Shown here in pieces: positions 8,474 through 16,590 of a DNA stretch of 51,496 bases. Position numbers and translations under genes: made by a program. The notes below the pieces were generated by a model. It saw only the letters and a list, made by a program, of their open reading frames with translations. It made no database searches and was not told where the DNA came from. Origin of the DNA: Magnetococcales bacterium (GTDB lineage Bacteria; Pseudomonadota; Magnetococcia; Magnetococcales; DC0425bin3); NCBI GenBank assembly GCA_015228935.1, contig JADGCO010000021.1, positions 1 to 51,496 of the forward strand, written 5' to 3'. Each line of letters opens with the position of its first letter. The stretch's first letter is position 1.

Positions 8474-10039
8474 TCAACCGTTTTGATCAGGCCACTTCCA
8501 GAGTCCCAGATGGCCGCCATGACCGGGATGCCCATCCGGTATGCTCCGCACGGGAGGGGGCAAGGAAAAAGGGGGGGCGGTCAAATCAATCTTGCGCCAA
8601 TGCCCCACTGGAATGTCGGTATTGGCCACCCCGGGAAAGGTGGTGGCGAGAAGATAGGCCGTGCCACTGGCCCGGAATTGCGCCAAAGCCGCCTGGACAA
8701 GGGCATTGGGCAGATGGGTCATGGTATTCCGGCAAAGCAACAAATCCCCAAGAGGCAGAGTATCCTGGGTGATGTCGGCTGTATTGAAAAAATGGTTCTT
8801 GCGCATGCCGTACAGAATGCGATTGTTGGTGATCAGATCCTCAACGAGGTCAAACCCCAGATAGAGTTGCAGGCTGCCGGTGACGGCTTCCAGCCAGCGC
8901 ACATCCCCACAACCGGCATCCACCAGAAGACGCACATTCAATTGACGCCAAAGGGTTGCCAAAGCGTCGCGCAGGGTGGCCGTGACCTGGGGAGCGGAAC
9001 CGGAGCCGCTGCGGGTTTCCGGAGCCTGCCATTGATTGTGCTGATAGATGCGGGTAAAGCAGTGCCGCATGGTGACGGCTTCAGGTCGGGTGGAAGGGGG
9101 GTGCGGAAACCAGGCATCCATGGCACGCACGCCAATATGGCGTTTGCTAAAATCGACATCGGCAAAGGTTTCATACTCCGCCAGGGTCCGTACCTTGCCC
9201 AGACCATACCGTTCCAAATGCTGGATGGCCTCCGGGTCAGTACTCTCCTGGACACCCAGCACATGTTGCAGACGGGCCGTGGTCCGCTGGTTGAGCCGGG
9301 TCCAGTCGGCATGGTCATCCCAATGGCGATGTCGGCGGCGTTCGGTCCCATAATCGTGATACACGAGAATGTCATTGGGGGTGAACAGGTCATACCCCCA
9401 GGTCCAGAGCCGGACCGAAAGATTGATCTCCTCGCCATGGAAATAGAGAAACGGATCGTAAGGGACATCCCGAACCAGAGATGCCGGACCAAACAAAAAT
9501 CCCGCCCCGATGAAGGGAGACGGCAGGGGCCGGACCGGTCGCTGTTCCAAAGGGGTCATCTTGGCAATGGGAATCAGGGTGCCATTGTCATCGAAACGCC
9601 CGGCCTTCATGACCGGCAGACCGTTGCGCAGCAATTGGTCAGGAGGATGAAAAGCATTGGGATGGGTGGAAAGGATGGCGCGTTCCACTGCCAAGCCACG
9701 CCACATGGCCAGCAACCGCTCGTCCCAGCCGGGATCAAACCGGCAATGGCTGTCGATCTGGAAATAAAACGGCTCGCCGTCCCAGAATTTTTTTTGAATC
9801 CGATGCCGCGCCCAGCAGACGCCGAGACTTTTGCCCGCATCGACCACCTCGCCCCGTATGTACCGCTGCCAACGCCCGGGTATCTGCGTGAAGGTCGCAT
9901 CGTCGTCCGGAGCAACCTGCCACAAGACACCCACCCGGATCCGCTGCGGCTGTGCCGCCTTGGCAAACAGATCGGTCAGGGTCTGCACACAGTCAACATC
10001 CCGATAACTGGCGATGGAAACAAAAATGTCGGGATCCAT
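8474..10039 (-). CDS. GlcNAc-type glycosyltransferase fused to methyltransferase
   Basis: The protein has 521 residues. Residues 1-290 match the Skp1-GlcNAc-transferase-like family (PF11397): DIFVSIASYRDVDCVQTL at the N-terminus, FQIDSHCRFDPGWDE as the metal/nucleotide-sugar site, FIGAGFLFG, and YFHGEEINLSVRLWTWGYDLF followed by a conserved YHDYG. Residues about 355-515 form a class I SAM methyltransferase, with LLVDAGCGDVRWLEAV as motif I and LLLCRNTMTHLPN as motif IV. A transferase that adds a sugar and a domain that could methylate it (or a nearby group) in one chain suggests a cytoplasmic glycan-capping enzyme. It is transcribed away from the other glycan genes. Start ATG 10039 follows AAGG at an 11-base spacing. 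Confidence 0.8.
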   Translation of the reverse strand: MDPDIFVSIASYRDVDCVQTLTDLFAKAAQPQRIRVGVLWQVAPDDDATFTQIPGRWQRYIRGEVVDAGKSLGVCWARHRIQKKFWDGEPFYFQIDSHCRFDPGWDERLLAMWRGLAVERAILSTHPNAFHPPDQLLRNGLPVMKAGRFDDNGTLIPIAKMTPLEQRPVRPLPSPFIGAGFLFGPASLVRDVPYDPFLYFHGEEINLSVRLWTWGYDLFTPNDILVYHDYGTERRRHRHWDDHADWTRLNQRTTARLQHVLGVQESTDPEAIQHLERYGLGKVRTLAEYETFADVDFSKRHIGVRAMDAWFPHPPSTRPEAVTMRHCFTRIYQHNQWQAPETRSGSGSAPQVTATLRDALATLWRQLNVRLLVDAGCGDVRWLEAVTGSLQLYLGFDLVEDLITNNRILYGMRKNHFFNTADITQDTLPLGDLLLCRNTMTHLPNALVQAALAQFRASGTAYLLATTFPGVANTDIPVGHWRKIDLTAPPFSLPPPVRSIPDGHPGHGGHLGLWKWPDQNG

Positions 10040-10227
10040 TCAGAATATGCCTTCAAGGGACAACATCAGCCGGCATTGCCTGCACGGGAGGGGTAGGGTG
10101 AAAAGATATCGAAGAAATGGCTCTCAATTCAAGATAAAAACGATTTGGTTGTCATCCGGGGCAACGCGGTATACCATGCCCGGCACACACTCAACAGTAG
10201 AGGATTGAATCTCTGGAGCAGAACAAG

Positions 10228-12129
10228 GTGGCTCAGGTGATCCGTGACGCAAACTCCATGAAAAACTCCGAACGTCTGATCCTGGCCGCCTGTGCCCTGC
10301 CCCTGATCCTGCTGCTCGTCATACAAAGCCTGCCGCCGGAAAATGCCTATGCCATCGTGCAGGATTTTCTGGACAGTTTTCTGCCCTACTATGTTCTGCG
10401 GGCCAGATTGCCGGGACTCTTCCTCGATCCCAACTACATGGTGCCAGACCTGGCCGGAGGTATGCCGTTCAATGCCCTGGCCATGGGTGACTTCCATATC
10501 GCCTACAATCTGTACCACCTGTTCGACCCCTTTACCGCCTTCGTCGTGGAACGTTTCCTCGTGCATGGCGTGGCCTTCTTGGGCATGCTGCTCCTGCTGC
10601 GGGATCATCTCATCCCCCGGGGAGAGGCTTTCAATGCCTTCATTGTGGGCATTGTGGCGTTTTCCTTTGCCGTGATTCCCCACTCCATGACCCGGAGCGG
10701 CACCGTAGTCTACCTCCCCCTGCTGGCCTGGTCCGCCCTGAACATGTGGCGTGAGCGCCCAGGGATCTGGAACTGGATCGTCATAGGCATCTACCCCTTT
10801 TTTTCAGCCCTGGCCTGGGGAGGGTTCATGGCCTGCGGCTGGCTGCTGGCCGGTACCCTGCTTGGCATTGCCACGCACCACCCCGCCCGCCACCGGTTGG
10901 CCTGGGCCACCCTGTTCCTTACCCTCCTCTCCGTGGTGGCTGAATTCCGGCTTTTCTACCATTGGTTTTTTCCAGGATATTCGTATACCTCCTTCCGGAT
11001 TGCGTTCCGGATCGAAGGCATCTTCGACGCCCCCACCCGGATTCAATGGAGCAAGGTGCTGTCCGTCTTTCTCAACCATTTTTTCATTGGTCTGAAAACA
11101 CGGCATTTTTCCTACCATTTTCCCTGGGTGTTCGTCGGTCTGGCCATGGCCGCTGGTACCTGGATTGTCTCCAGACAAAAAATCGCGGCAAGAGGAAAAA
11201 TACTCGGAGCGGTGCTGGCTTTGCTCGTTGCGATCAGCTTTCTCTTCGCCGTCTTTGACAGCGAACAATTTCTGATGAAATGGTTCAAGCTGCCCCTGGA
11301 TCTGAAACGCCTGGACACAATCTCGCCCACACTCTGGTGGATCGTCTTTGCCCTGAGCATCCTCTCCATCCGGGAAACAGCCCGGCAGCTCGCCTGGCCC
11401 CATGTGGATAAAATCCTGGCCGGTTTTCTGGTGGTGGTGGCTCTCCATACCCTGCTGCAATTTTCCGGCATCAAGGAGGCCATCAAGGATGATCTGGGCA
11501 TCTCCCAGGAGATGGGCTTCCGGGCCGTCTTCGTCAAAGCCACGCTCGGCAACCGGACACTGCTCAAGGGCACGGAAGACAGCCACGTGACCCTCGGCAA
11601 ATTTCTGGGCACCGAAGTGTATCAGTCGGAAAATCCCCTCATCCTGTACGACCGTGGCACCATGCGGCTGCGCGACTATTTCATGCTGGATATTTTCAAA
11701 CAAATCAACCCGCTCATCCAGGCACGCTTTCCGGGTGGCAAACAGGCCACAAAAATATTGACCATCGGTATTCCACCCTCCATTGCCCTCTTCCATGGCT
11801 ATCCCATCCTGGGTGGCGTATTTTACGACTTTCCGCGCGCCTATTATGACGAGTTTGAAAAAATTCATGCCCGGGAAAAAGCCAAGGATCACCTCGACAG
11901 GAGAATTGAATCCCATGTCTATGCCTACGTGGCCAAAGCCAGCCGCAACCTGGCCGAGGTTTCATTGGATTATGACATGAGCCAGTTTGTGCGCATGGGG
12001 GGGCGCGTGGTCCTCTCCCGCTTCAAACTCGCCAATCCCCAAACCCTCCTTTTGGAGCCTGCCGGCCAATTCGGTCCCGTCCATCTGTACTTTCTGAAAG
12101 AGGGTCCTGACTGCCAGCCCTGCCCTTGA
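10228..12129 (+). CDS. Polytopic membrane protein, GT-C/DUF6044-like
   Basis: The protein has 633 residues and roughly a dozen hydrophobic segments. An early extracytoplasmic loop contains FLPYYVLRARLPGLFLDPNYMVPDLAGGMPFNALAMGDF, and a hydrophilic C-terminal region of about 180 residues follows (from about residue 450). The layout resembles DUF6044/YfhO-type proteins, thought to be lipid-linked-sugar glycosyltransferases acting outside the membrane. The family assignment is from recollection of the layout, not a clear motif. GTG 10228 has GGAG nine bases upstream; ATG 10258 is an alternative. It opens a plus-strand run of glycan genes up to 18139. Confidence 0.6.
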   Translation: MAQVIRDANSMKNSERLILAACALPLILLLVIQSLPPENAYAIVQDFLDSFLPYYVLRARLPGLFLDPNYMVPDLAGGMPFNALAMGDFHIAYNLYHLFDPFTAFVVERFLVHGVAFLGMLLLLRDHLIPRGEAFNAFIVGIVAFSFAVIPHSMTRSGTVVYLPLLAWSALNMWRERPGIWNWIVIGIYPFFSALAWGGFMACGWLLAGTLLGIATHHPARHRLAWATLFLTLLSVVAEFRLFYHWFFPGYSYTSFRIAFRIEGIFDAPTRIQWSKVLSVFLNHFFIGLKTRHFSYHFPWVFVGLAMAAGTWIVSRQKIAARGKILGAVLALLVAISFLFAVFDSEQFLMKWFKLPLDLKRLDTISPTLWWIVFALSILSIRETARQLAWPHVDKILAGFLVVVALHTLLQFSGIKEAIKDDLGISQEMGFRAVFVKATLGNRTLLKGTEDSHVTLGKFLGTEVYQSENPLILYDRGTMRLRDYFMLDIFKQINPLIQARFPGGKQATKILTIGIPPSIALFHGYPILGGVFYDFPRAYYDEFEKIHAREKAKDHLDRRIESHVYAYVAKASRNLAEVSLDYDMSQFVRMGGRVVLSRFKLANPQTLLLEPAGQFGPVHLYFLKEGPDCQPCP

Positions 12130-12153
12130 ACCGTTTACAACAGAGAAAATAAA

Positions 12154-12915
12154 ATGGGAATCAGTTATCTGTACTCTCGGACCTTTCACAGCAAATATAA
12201 AAATTTGACCGCGATCAATGACTATTTCTTGAACAAGGGAGGACCGCTCCGGTTCAAGAATCTTATCCTGGACAAGATTCAGGGGCTGGAAATCGAGTTT
12301 CCGCTCGACAAGACCTTTCTTGAACCCCACAATCCTTTGACCAATATTTTGACCGTCATGTTCTGGATCACGGAACGCCAAAAGCCGATTTTTCGCTACC
12401 TGGACCGAAAGCTTCCGAACAGTTTTCTGGAAATTGCCTGCGGATTCGGGGTCAGTCCCTGGCTTTTGAATCACCATATTCCGAACGTGGTGGGCCTGGA
12501 CAAAAATCCCCTGGCCATTTCCACCGCCAAAAAACTGTTTCCCGGGGTCAACTATGTGTGCGCCAATGCCCTGGAATATCTCCGGTCACAGCCCGATCTG
12601 CACTTTGACATCATCTTCGACGCCTATGGACCGACGCATCCCAAGGATACCCCGGAACTCTTTGCGGAAGTCCTGAAACATTGTGATTATTTCATCAAGC
12701 TCGGTTGCCGGCCAACCCGGGATTACGGCTTCAAGGGGTATCTGCGCGGCGATTACAAGGTCCCGGGTTACCATCTTTCCTTCAACACAACCATCCACGG
12801 CCAGGGCATGCATGGCATGGCCCCTGGGTATTTGCGACACTATTTATCCTGGGCCTATCTGAGAGAGCTTATACACTGTGTCAATGAACGGAAAGTCTAC
12901 TATATTCCGTTTTGA
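12154..12915 (+). CDS. SAM-dependent methyltransferase
   Basis: A 253-residue class I methyltransferase. SFLEIACGFGVSPWLL (about residues 89-104) is the SAM-binding motif I, NVVGLDKNPLAI the acidic motif II, and FDIIFDAYG motif IV. The C-terminal part (GQGMHGMAPGYLRHYL) is not a family I can name, so the acceptor is unknown. Its place between a membrane glycosyltransferase-like gene and a GT2 suggests a glycan or lipid-linked intermediate. A second reading frame across its last 32 bases continues into a 49-codon ORF joined to the next gene. Confidence 0.8.
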   Translation: MGISYLYSRTFHSKYKNLTAINDYFLNKGGPLRFKNLILDKIQGLEIEFPLDKTFLEPHNPLTNILTVMFWITERQKPIFRYLDRKLPNSFLEIACGFGVSPWLLNHHIPNVVGLDKNPLAISTAKKLFPGVNYVCANALEYLRSQPDLHFDIIFDAYGPTHPKDTPELFAEVLKHCDYFIKLGCRPTRDYGFKGYLRGDYKVPGYHLSFNTTIHGQGMHGMAPGYLRHYLSWAYLRELIHCVNERKVYYIPF

Positions 12916-13033
12916 GGCCTTGATCATCGAATCGGCCATAGAGTCTCTGCCGATGGCCGAAAAAATGATCATCGCCCGTTTTGAATTCTGGCTGCATGAA
13001 TCTTTCTGGAAAAAATACGGAGTGTGCGCATGA
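12884..13033 (+). CDS. Possible 49-aa small ORF coupled to the GT2 gene
   Basis: An open frame from ATG 12884 starts inside the methyltransferase gene in another frame and ends in TGA 13031-13033, overlapping the ATG of the GT2 gene (ATGA). It would encode a helical peptide with two similar halves, IFRFEALIIES and MIIARFEFWLHES. It fills the otherwise empty 114-bp gap exactly and makes an ATGA junction. There is no clear ribosome-binding site and the segment can also fold into a hairpin (12921-12972), so it may be chance or a remnant of a longer methyltransferase C-terminus. Confidence 0.35.
   Translation: MNGKSTIFRFEALIIESAIESLPMAEKMIIARFEFWLHESFWKKYGVCA
12921..12972. repeat. Two-part inverted repeat before the GT2 gene
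   Basis: TGATCAT (12921-12927) pairs with ATGATCA (12966-12972), and inside it TCGGCCAT (12932-12939) pairs with ATGGCCGA (12953-12960), separated by a symmetric four-base internal loop and closed by a 13-base loop. It lies 58 bp before the GT2 start. A regulatory RNA hairpin is possible, or it reflects the repeated peptide halves of the small ORF. Confidence 0.5.
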
Positions 13034-14016
13034 GTGAACACCCTGATGCCTCGGCCATTGACCTCAGCCTGATCATTCCGGTTTATAACGAAGAAGAAAA
13101 TGTTGGCAAACTGGCCGAGGAAATTCTCGCGGTTGCCAGAGATATTGGCAGATCCTTTGAAATCATCTTTATCGATGACGGCTCAAGCGATGGTACCGTC
13201 CAGAATCTTCTCCGTCTTGAAGAGTCGATCCCGGAGCTGAAACTGATCCGCCTGGCCAGAAACTACGGCCAATCCACGGCCTTGCAGGCCGGATTTGACC
13301 ACGCCCAGGGTGACATCATCGTCACCATGGATGGTGATTTGCAAAATGACCCACGAGATATTCCCATTTTATTGAATCATCTTGAATCCGAAAATGTCGA
13401 TGTAGTCTCCGGCTGGAGAAAAGTGCGCAAGGATCCCCTCCTGGGGGTCTTTTTTTCCCAGGTTGCCAATCGCATCATCTCCAAAAAGACCGGCATCCAT
13501 TTGAACGATTATGGCTGCTCCCTCAAGGTCTATCGCCATGAAGTGCTGTCCCGCTTGCGGGTGTATGGCGAGTTGCACCGTTTCCTGCCCGCCCTGCTCA
13601 GTGCGGTCGGCGCGGAAATTCGTGAACTCCCGGTCAATCACCGTCCCAGGATTCATGGCAAATCCAAATACAGTCTGGACAAAATATTCCGGGTTGTGCT
13701 TGATCTTCTGCTGATCAATTTTTTGCGTAAATATATACAAAGACCCATCCAGTTTTTTGGCCGGATCGGCTTTTATATCGGTGGGACCGGTTTCCTGATC
13801 TCTTCATACCTGGTCATTCTCAAACTCGTCTTCGGGCAGAACATTGGCGAACGCCCTCTGCTTCTCCTGGGAGTCATCATGGTTCTCATGGGAATCATGC
13901 TCATTGCCCATGGATTATTGGGAGAGCTTATTATTCGCATCATGCATGAAAAAGAAGGTATTTCACAGTATGAATTGAAATCCACCAAAAAATTCAGAAA
14001 AAGAAAATTGCAATAG
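13030..14016 (+). CDS. Polyprenyl-phosphate glycosyltransferase, GT2 (GtrB/ArnC-like)
   Basis: A 328-residue GT2 enzyme. It has LSLIIPVYNEEENV at the N-terminus, IFIDDGSSDGT, ARNYGQSTALQAG, and the metal-binding VTMDGDLQNDP with its DGD triad. HRPRIHGKSKYSLDKI precedes two C-terminal transmembrane helices. These features define the DPM1/GtrB/ArnC group, which moves a sugar from a nucleotide donor to undecaprenyl phosphate on the inner face of the membrane. Its lipid-linked sugar would feed the GT-C-like proteins of the same locus (10228-12129 and 16577-18139). Start ATG 13030 is supported by GGAG (13019-13022) at a seven-base spacing; GTG 13024 is in frame but too close to it. Confidence 0.88.
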   Translation: MSEHPDASAIDLSLIIPVYNEEENVGKLAEEILAVARDIGRSFEIIFIDDGSSDGTVQNLLRLEESIPELKLIRLARNYGQSTALQAGFDHAQGDIIVTMDGDLQNDPRDIPILLNHLESENVDVVSGWRKVRKDPLLGVFFSQVANRIISKKTGIHLNDYGCSLKVYRHEVLSRLRVYGELHRFLPALLSAVGAEIRELPVNHRPRIHGKSKYSLDKIFRVVLDLLLINFLRKYIQRPIQFFGRIGFYIGGTGFLISSYLVILKLVFGQNIGERPLLLLGVIMVLMGIMLIAHGLLGELIIRIMHEKEGISQYELKSTKKFRKRKLQ

Positions 14017-14023
14017 CGGCACC

Positions 14024-14599
14024 ATGGGCATGATCTCTTCACTGCAAATCCTCGAAACATGGCAGGATTGTGCAACCCTGGCAGCCAAGAGCGCCGCTTT
14101 TTCTGCCCTGAATGTGGCGTTTCGGAATGCCCTGACCTGTACAGGCTCATTGACCCGCCATTTGGAATCGGCCCTGGGAGAGCCGCTCCGGGTACGTCTG
14201 GAACAACAATCACTTCGCCAGGAGTGGCAGGATGACCCGATCCTCTGGAATGGCTCGCACCACCTGCCGACCGGAGAGGAAATTCTGGTCCGCGATGCCT
14301 GGTTGAGCATCAGGCAACAAGATGTGATCTTTGCCCACTCGGAAATGGTGCTGGCTGGCCTCGCCCCGGAACTGCGTACCGCCGTGGATCAGGGTGCCGA
14401 ACCCTTGGGTCTTTTGTTCCAGGGACAGGCAGGAGATGTCAGACGACAACGCCTGGAACTTGCGCGTGCCCTGGTACCGGAATTGGCCCGGCGCACCGGT
14501 CTGCCCGTGGATCAGATCTTTTGGTGCCGACGCTCCCTGTTCATGGCCGGCAATGTATTGCGGGCACGCATTCTGGAGCTGTTCATCAAATGGGAGTGA
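14024..14599 (+). CDS. ubiC: Chorismate lyase-like protein (UbiC family)
   Basis: A 191-residue protein fitting UbiC, which converts chorismate to 4-hydroxybenzoate plus pyruvate, the first step of ubiquinone synthesis. Family signs are TGSLTRHLE near residue 45, ILVRDAWL with the carboxylate-binding arginine, EPLGLLF, and the C-terminal WCRRSLF followed by ILELF with the conserved glutamate. Similarity to E. coli UbiC is modest and spread out. It starts seven bases after the GT2 stop and sits among glycan genes, so in this locus it could make an aromatic group for a glycan or lipid rather than quinone. Confidence 0.7.
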   Translation: MGMISSLQILETWQDCATLAAKSAAFSALNVAFRNALTCTGSLTRHLESALGEPLRVRLEQQSLRQEWQDDPILWNGSHHLPTGEEILVRDAWLSIRQQDVIFAHSEMVLAGLAPELRTAVDQGAEPLGLLFQGQAGDVRRQRLELARALVPELARRTGLPVDQIFWCRRSLFMAGNVLRARILELFIKWE

Positions 14600-14672
14600 T
14601 TGGCGGCAACGGGAAAAGAAATTTTATTCTGCCATTGTCCTGTCCATGGAGAGTCTGCAAGGAATATTTTCG

Positions 14673-15605
14673 ATGATGGATGCCCTGAAATTCGCCAGAA
14701 TCGCCCACATTCTCATCTGTCCCACATGCAGGGGTGATTTGATCCAGAGGGGCGAATGGACCCGAAACAACCTGGTCCTGGCGTGTGATGCCTGCCAGCA
14801 GGAATATCCGGTACGCCAGGGTGCCGTTCACTTCATCGCACCCGTGCGCACCCAGGATTCACTGGATGGCATGAAATACCATTTGAAACGCCTCCTGGGA
14901 CCCCTGTACTATCGCCTGATCCGACCTGCCGTATCTCCCAGTTTTCCCTACAATACACGCGGTTACCTGCTCAAATCCTGCCGGCCCCGGGAAGAGATTG
15001 TCCTCGATCTGGGCAGTGGCAATCTCCAGATTCACCCGGACGTCTATGCCATCGATGTCGTCGATTATGCAGCGGTGGACATTGTGTGCAGCATTCACCA
15101 ACTGCCCTTCCGGACCGATACGGTTGCCATGCTGTTGACCAACAATGTCATGGAACATATTCCGCATGTCCACCAGGCCTGGCAAGAAATTCAACGGGTG
15201 ACCAGGCCCGGCGGCGACAATGTCCATGTCGTGCCCTTTCTCTATCCTTTTCATGCCTCTCCCGACGATTTCCAGCGCTATACCCACGCCGGCCTGGCCC
15301 ATCTTTTTCCGGAGTGGCAGGTGATCCGCCAAATTACCGTTGCCGGTCCCCTCTCCCTGTTCAATGCCGTCATGACTGAATTTTTTTCCATCCTGCTCAG
15401 CTTCGGCCAGCAAAAATTGCGGGGTATTCTTTACCTGCTTTTGTGTCTGCCGTTGGCACCCCTGAAATTTTTGGACATTTTTTTTGTCGGCCACAAGCAG
15501 TTCATCTCCCTGGCTGCAACGATCCTGATTCATCTGCGCAAACCTGCCGCCCGGGAAACAGACATAAAGCCGCTCTCCACGGCAGGCAGCCATGGGATCG
15601 AATAA
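14673..15605 (+). CDS. Trm112-like zinc domain + SAM methyltransferase
   Basis: A 310-residue protein. Residues about 10-50 form a Trm112/zinc-ribbon-like module with CPTCRGDL and CDACQQEYPVRQG (two CxxC pairs). Residues about 105-210 form a methyltransferase: IVLDLGSGNLQIHPDV (motif I, slightly degenerate), AIDVVDYAAVDIV, the PFRTDTVAMLLTNNVMEHIP motif IV, and RVTRPGG. The C-terminal 80 residues contain two hydrophobic segments that may bind the membrane. Start 14673 follows AAGGAA at eight bases; ATG 14646 is in frame. The last 14 bases overlap the esterase gene, so the two are translationally linked. Confidence 0.8.
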   Translation: MMDALKFARIAHILICPTCRGDLIQRGEWTRNNLVLACDACQQEYPVRQGAVHFIAPVRTQDSLDGMKYHLKRLLGPLYYRLIRPAVSPSFPYNTRGYLLKSCRPREEIVLDLGSGNLQIHPDVYAIDVVDYAAVDIVCSIHQLPFRTDTVAMLLTNNVMEHIPHVHQAWQEIQRVTRPGGDNVHVVPFLYPFHASPDDFQRYTHAGLAHLFPEWQVIRQITVAGPLSLFNAVMTEFFSILLSFGQQKLRGILYLLLCLPLAPLKFLDIFFVGHKQFISLAATILIHLRKPAARETDIKPLSTAGSHGIE

Positions 15606-16590
15606 GGGCGTCCGCAGATGGCAGCATGACAAATGGCGACACCGAATGGGGGTGTTGCTGGCCTTGCTGCTGTTTGGGTTTCTGCTCTTGCACGGCTCCG
15701 GAGATGGTGTGCAGGAGATTGCCGATTTTACCCCCAATCCCGGTCATCTGCGGATGTATCTGTACACCCCCCGACAGATTGCTCCCCGCCCGGCACTGGT
15801 GGTTGCCTTGCATGGCTGTTACCAGACTGCGGCAGGTTATGCCCGTGCCAGTGGCTGGCTGACGCAAGCCGACCGCCTGGGATTAATTCTTTTGCTGCCG
15901 GAACAACGCTTCTGGAACAATCCCATGCGTTGCTTCAAATGGTTCGGGCACGCCGAAGCCGACGGTAACGGGGAAGTGGCCTCCCTGGTCGGCATGATCG
16001 ACCACATCATGGCCGAACGCCACATCCCTCCTGAACGGGTATTCATCACCGGTCTTTCCGGCGGCAGCGCCATGGCGGCACTCATGCTGGCCACCCGACC
16101 CGATTTGTTTGCTGGTGGGGGATTGATTGCCGGCGTCCCTGCCCGGTGCGCCAGCACGGTGTTCCAGGGTACCCTCTGCATGCTCCTGGGTCTGGATCAC
16201 ACGCCCCGGCAATGGGGCGATCTGGTACGCCAGACACGGCACCCGCCCCGCCAGTGGCCCCGCATCTCCATCTGGCAAGGAACCCGGGATTGGGTCATCC
16301 ATCCAGACAATGCCCGGGAACTTGTTGAACAATGGACCAATGTGCATGGCATCGATCCCGATGCCCAACACACTTCGGAAACCACAAACGCGCATCAACA
16401 GGACTCGTATCGTCTGAGCGATGGCACGGTCGTTGTGGAAAAACATCTTCTGAAACACGGACACGGACAACCCGTGGACCCGGGCCACGGCTGTGGCCAG
16501 GCCGGCTTTTTCTTCCCCGAAGCCGGGGTTTGCGCCAGTCACCAACTGACCCGTTTTTGGGGATTGGATACCGAACATGGCCAACCTTGA
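15592..16590 (+). CDS. PHB-depolymerase-type esterase (LpqC family)
   Basis: A 332-residue protein with an N-terminal hydrophobic segment (GVLLALLLFGFLLLHG, residues about 19-34) that would export or anchor it. The alpha/beta-hydrolase part has PALVVALHGCYQTAAGYA (oxyanion-hole region), ERVFITGLSGGSAMAAL with the nucleophile serine in G-L-S-G-G, and a C-terminal histidine-rich segment after residue 285. Members of the family hydrolyse polyhydroxybutyrate or feruloyl-type esters. In a glycan cluster a role in removing acyl or aromatic groups from a cell-surface polymer is plausible, and UbiC next door could supply an aromatic acid. It overlaps both neighbours by 14 bp, implying one transcript. 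Confidence 0.8.
   Translation: MGSNKGVRRWQHDKWRHRMGVLLALLLFGFLLLHGSGDGVQEIADFTPNPGHLRMYLYTPRQIAPRPALVVALHGCYQTAAGYARASGWLTQADRLGLILLLPEQRFWNNPMRCFKWFGHAEADGNGEVASLVGMIDHIMAERHIPPERVFITGLSGGSAMAALMLATRPDLFAGGGLIAGVPARCASTVFQGTLCMLLGLDHTPRQWGDLVRQTRHPPRQWPRISIWQGTRDWVIHPDNARELVEQWTNVHGIDPDAQHTSETTNAHQQDSYRLSDGTVVVEKHLLKHGHGQPVDPGHGCGQAGFFFPEAGVCASHQLTRFWGLDTEHGQP

Noticed and set aside
8483-10096. 537-codon plus-strand frame opposite the GT/methyltransferase fusion
   Set aside because: The minus-strand protein shows clear glycosyltransferase and SAM motifs; the plus frame has none.
12916-13029. Rho-independent terminator between methyltransferase and GT2
   Set aside because: The palindrome there has no T-run after it, lies 58 bp before a gene in the same direction and overlaps a possible coding frame.
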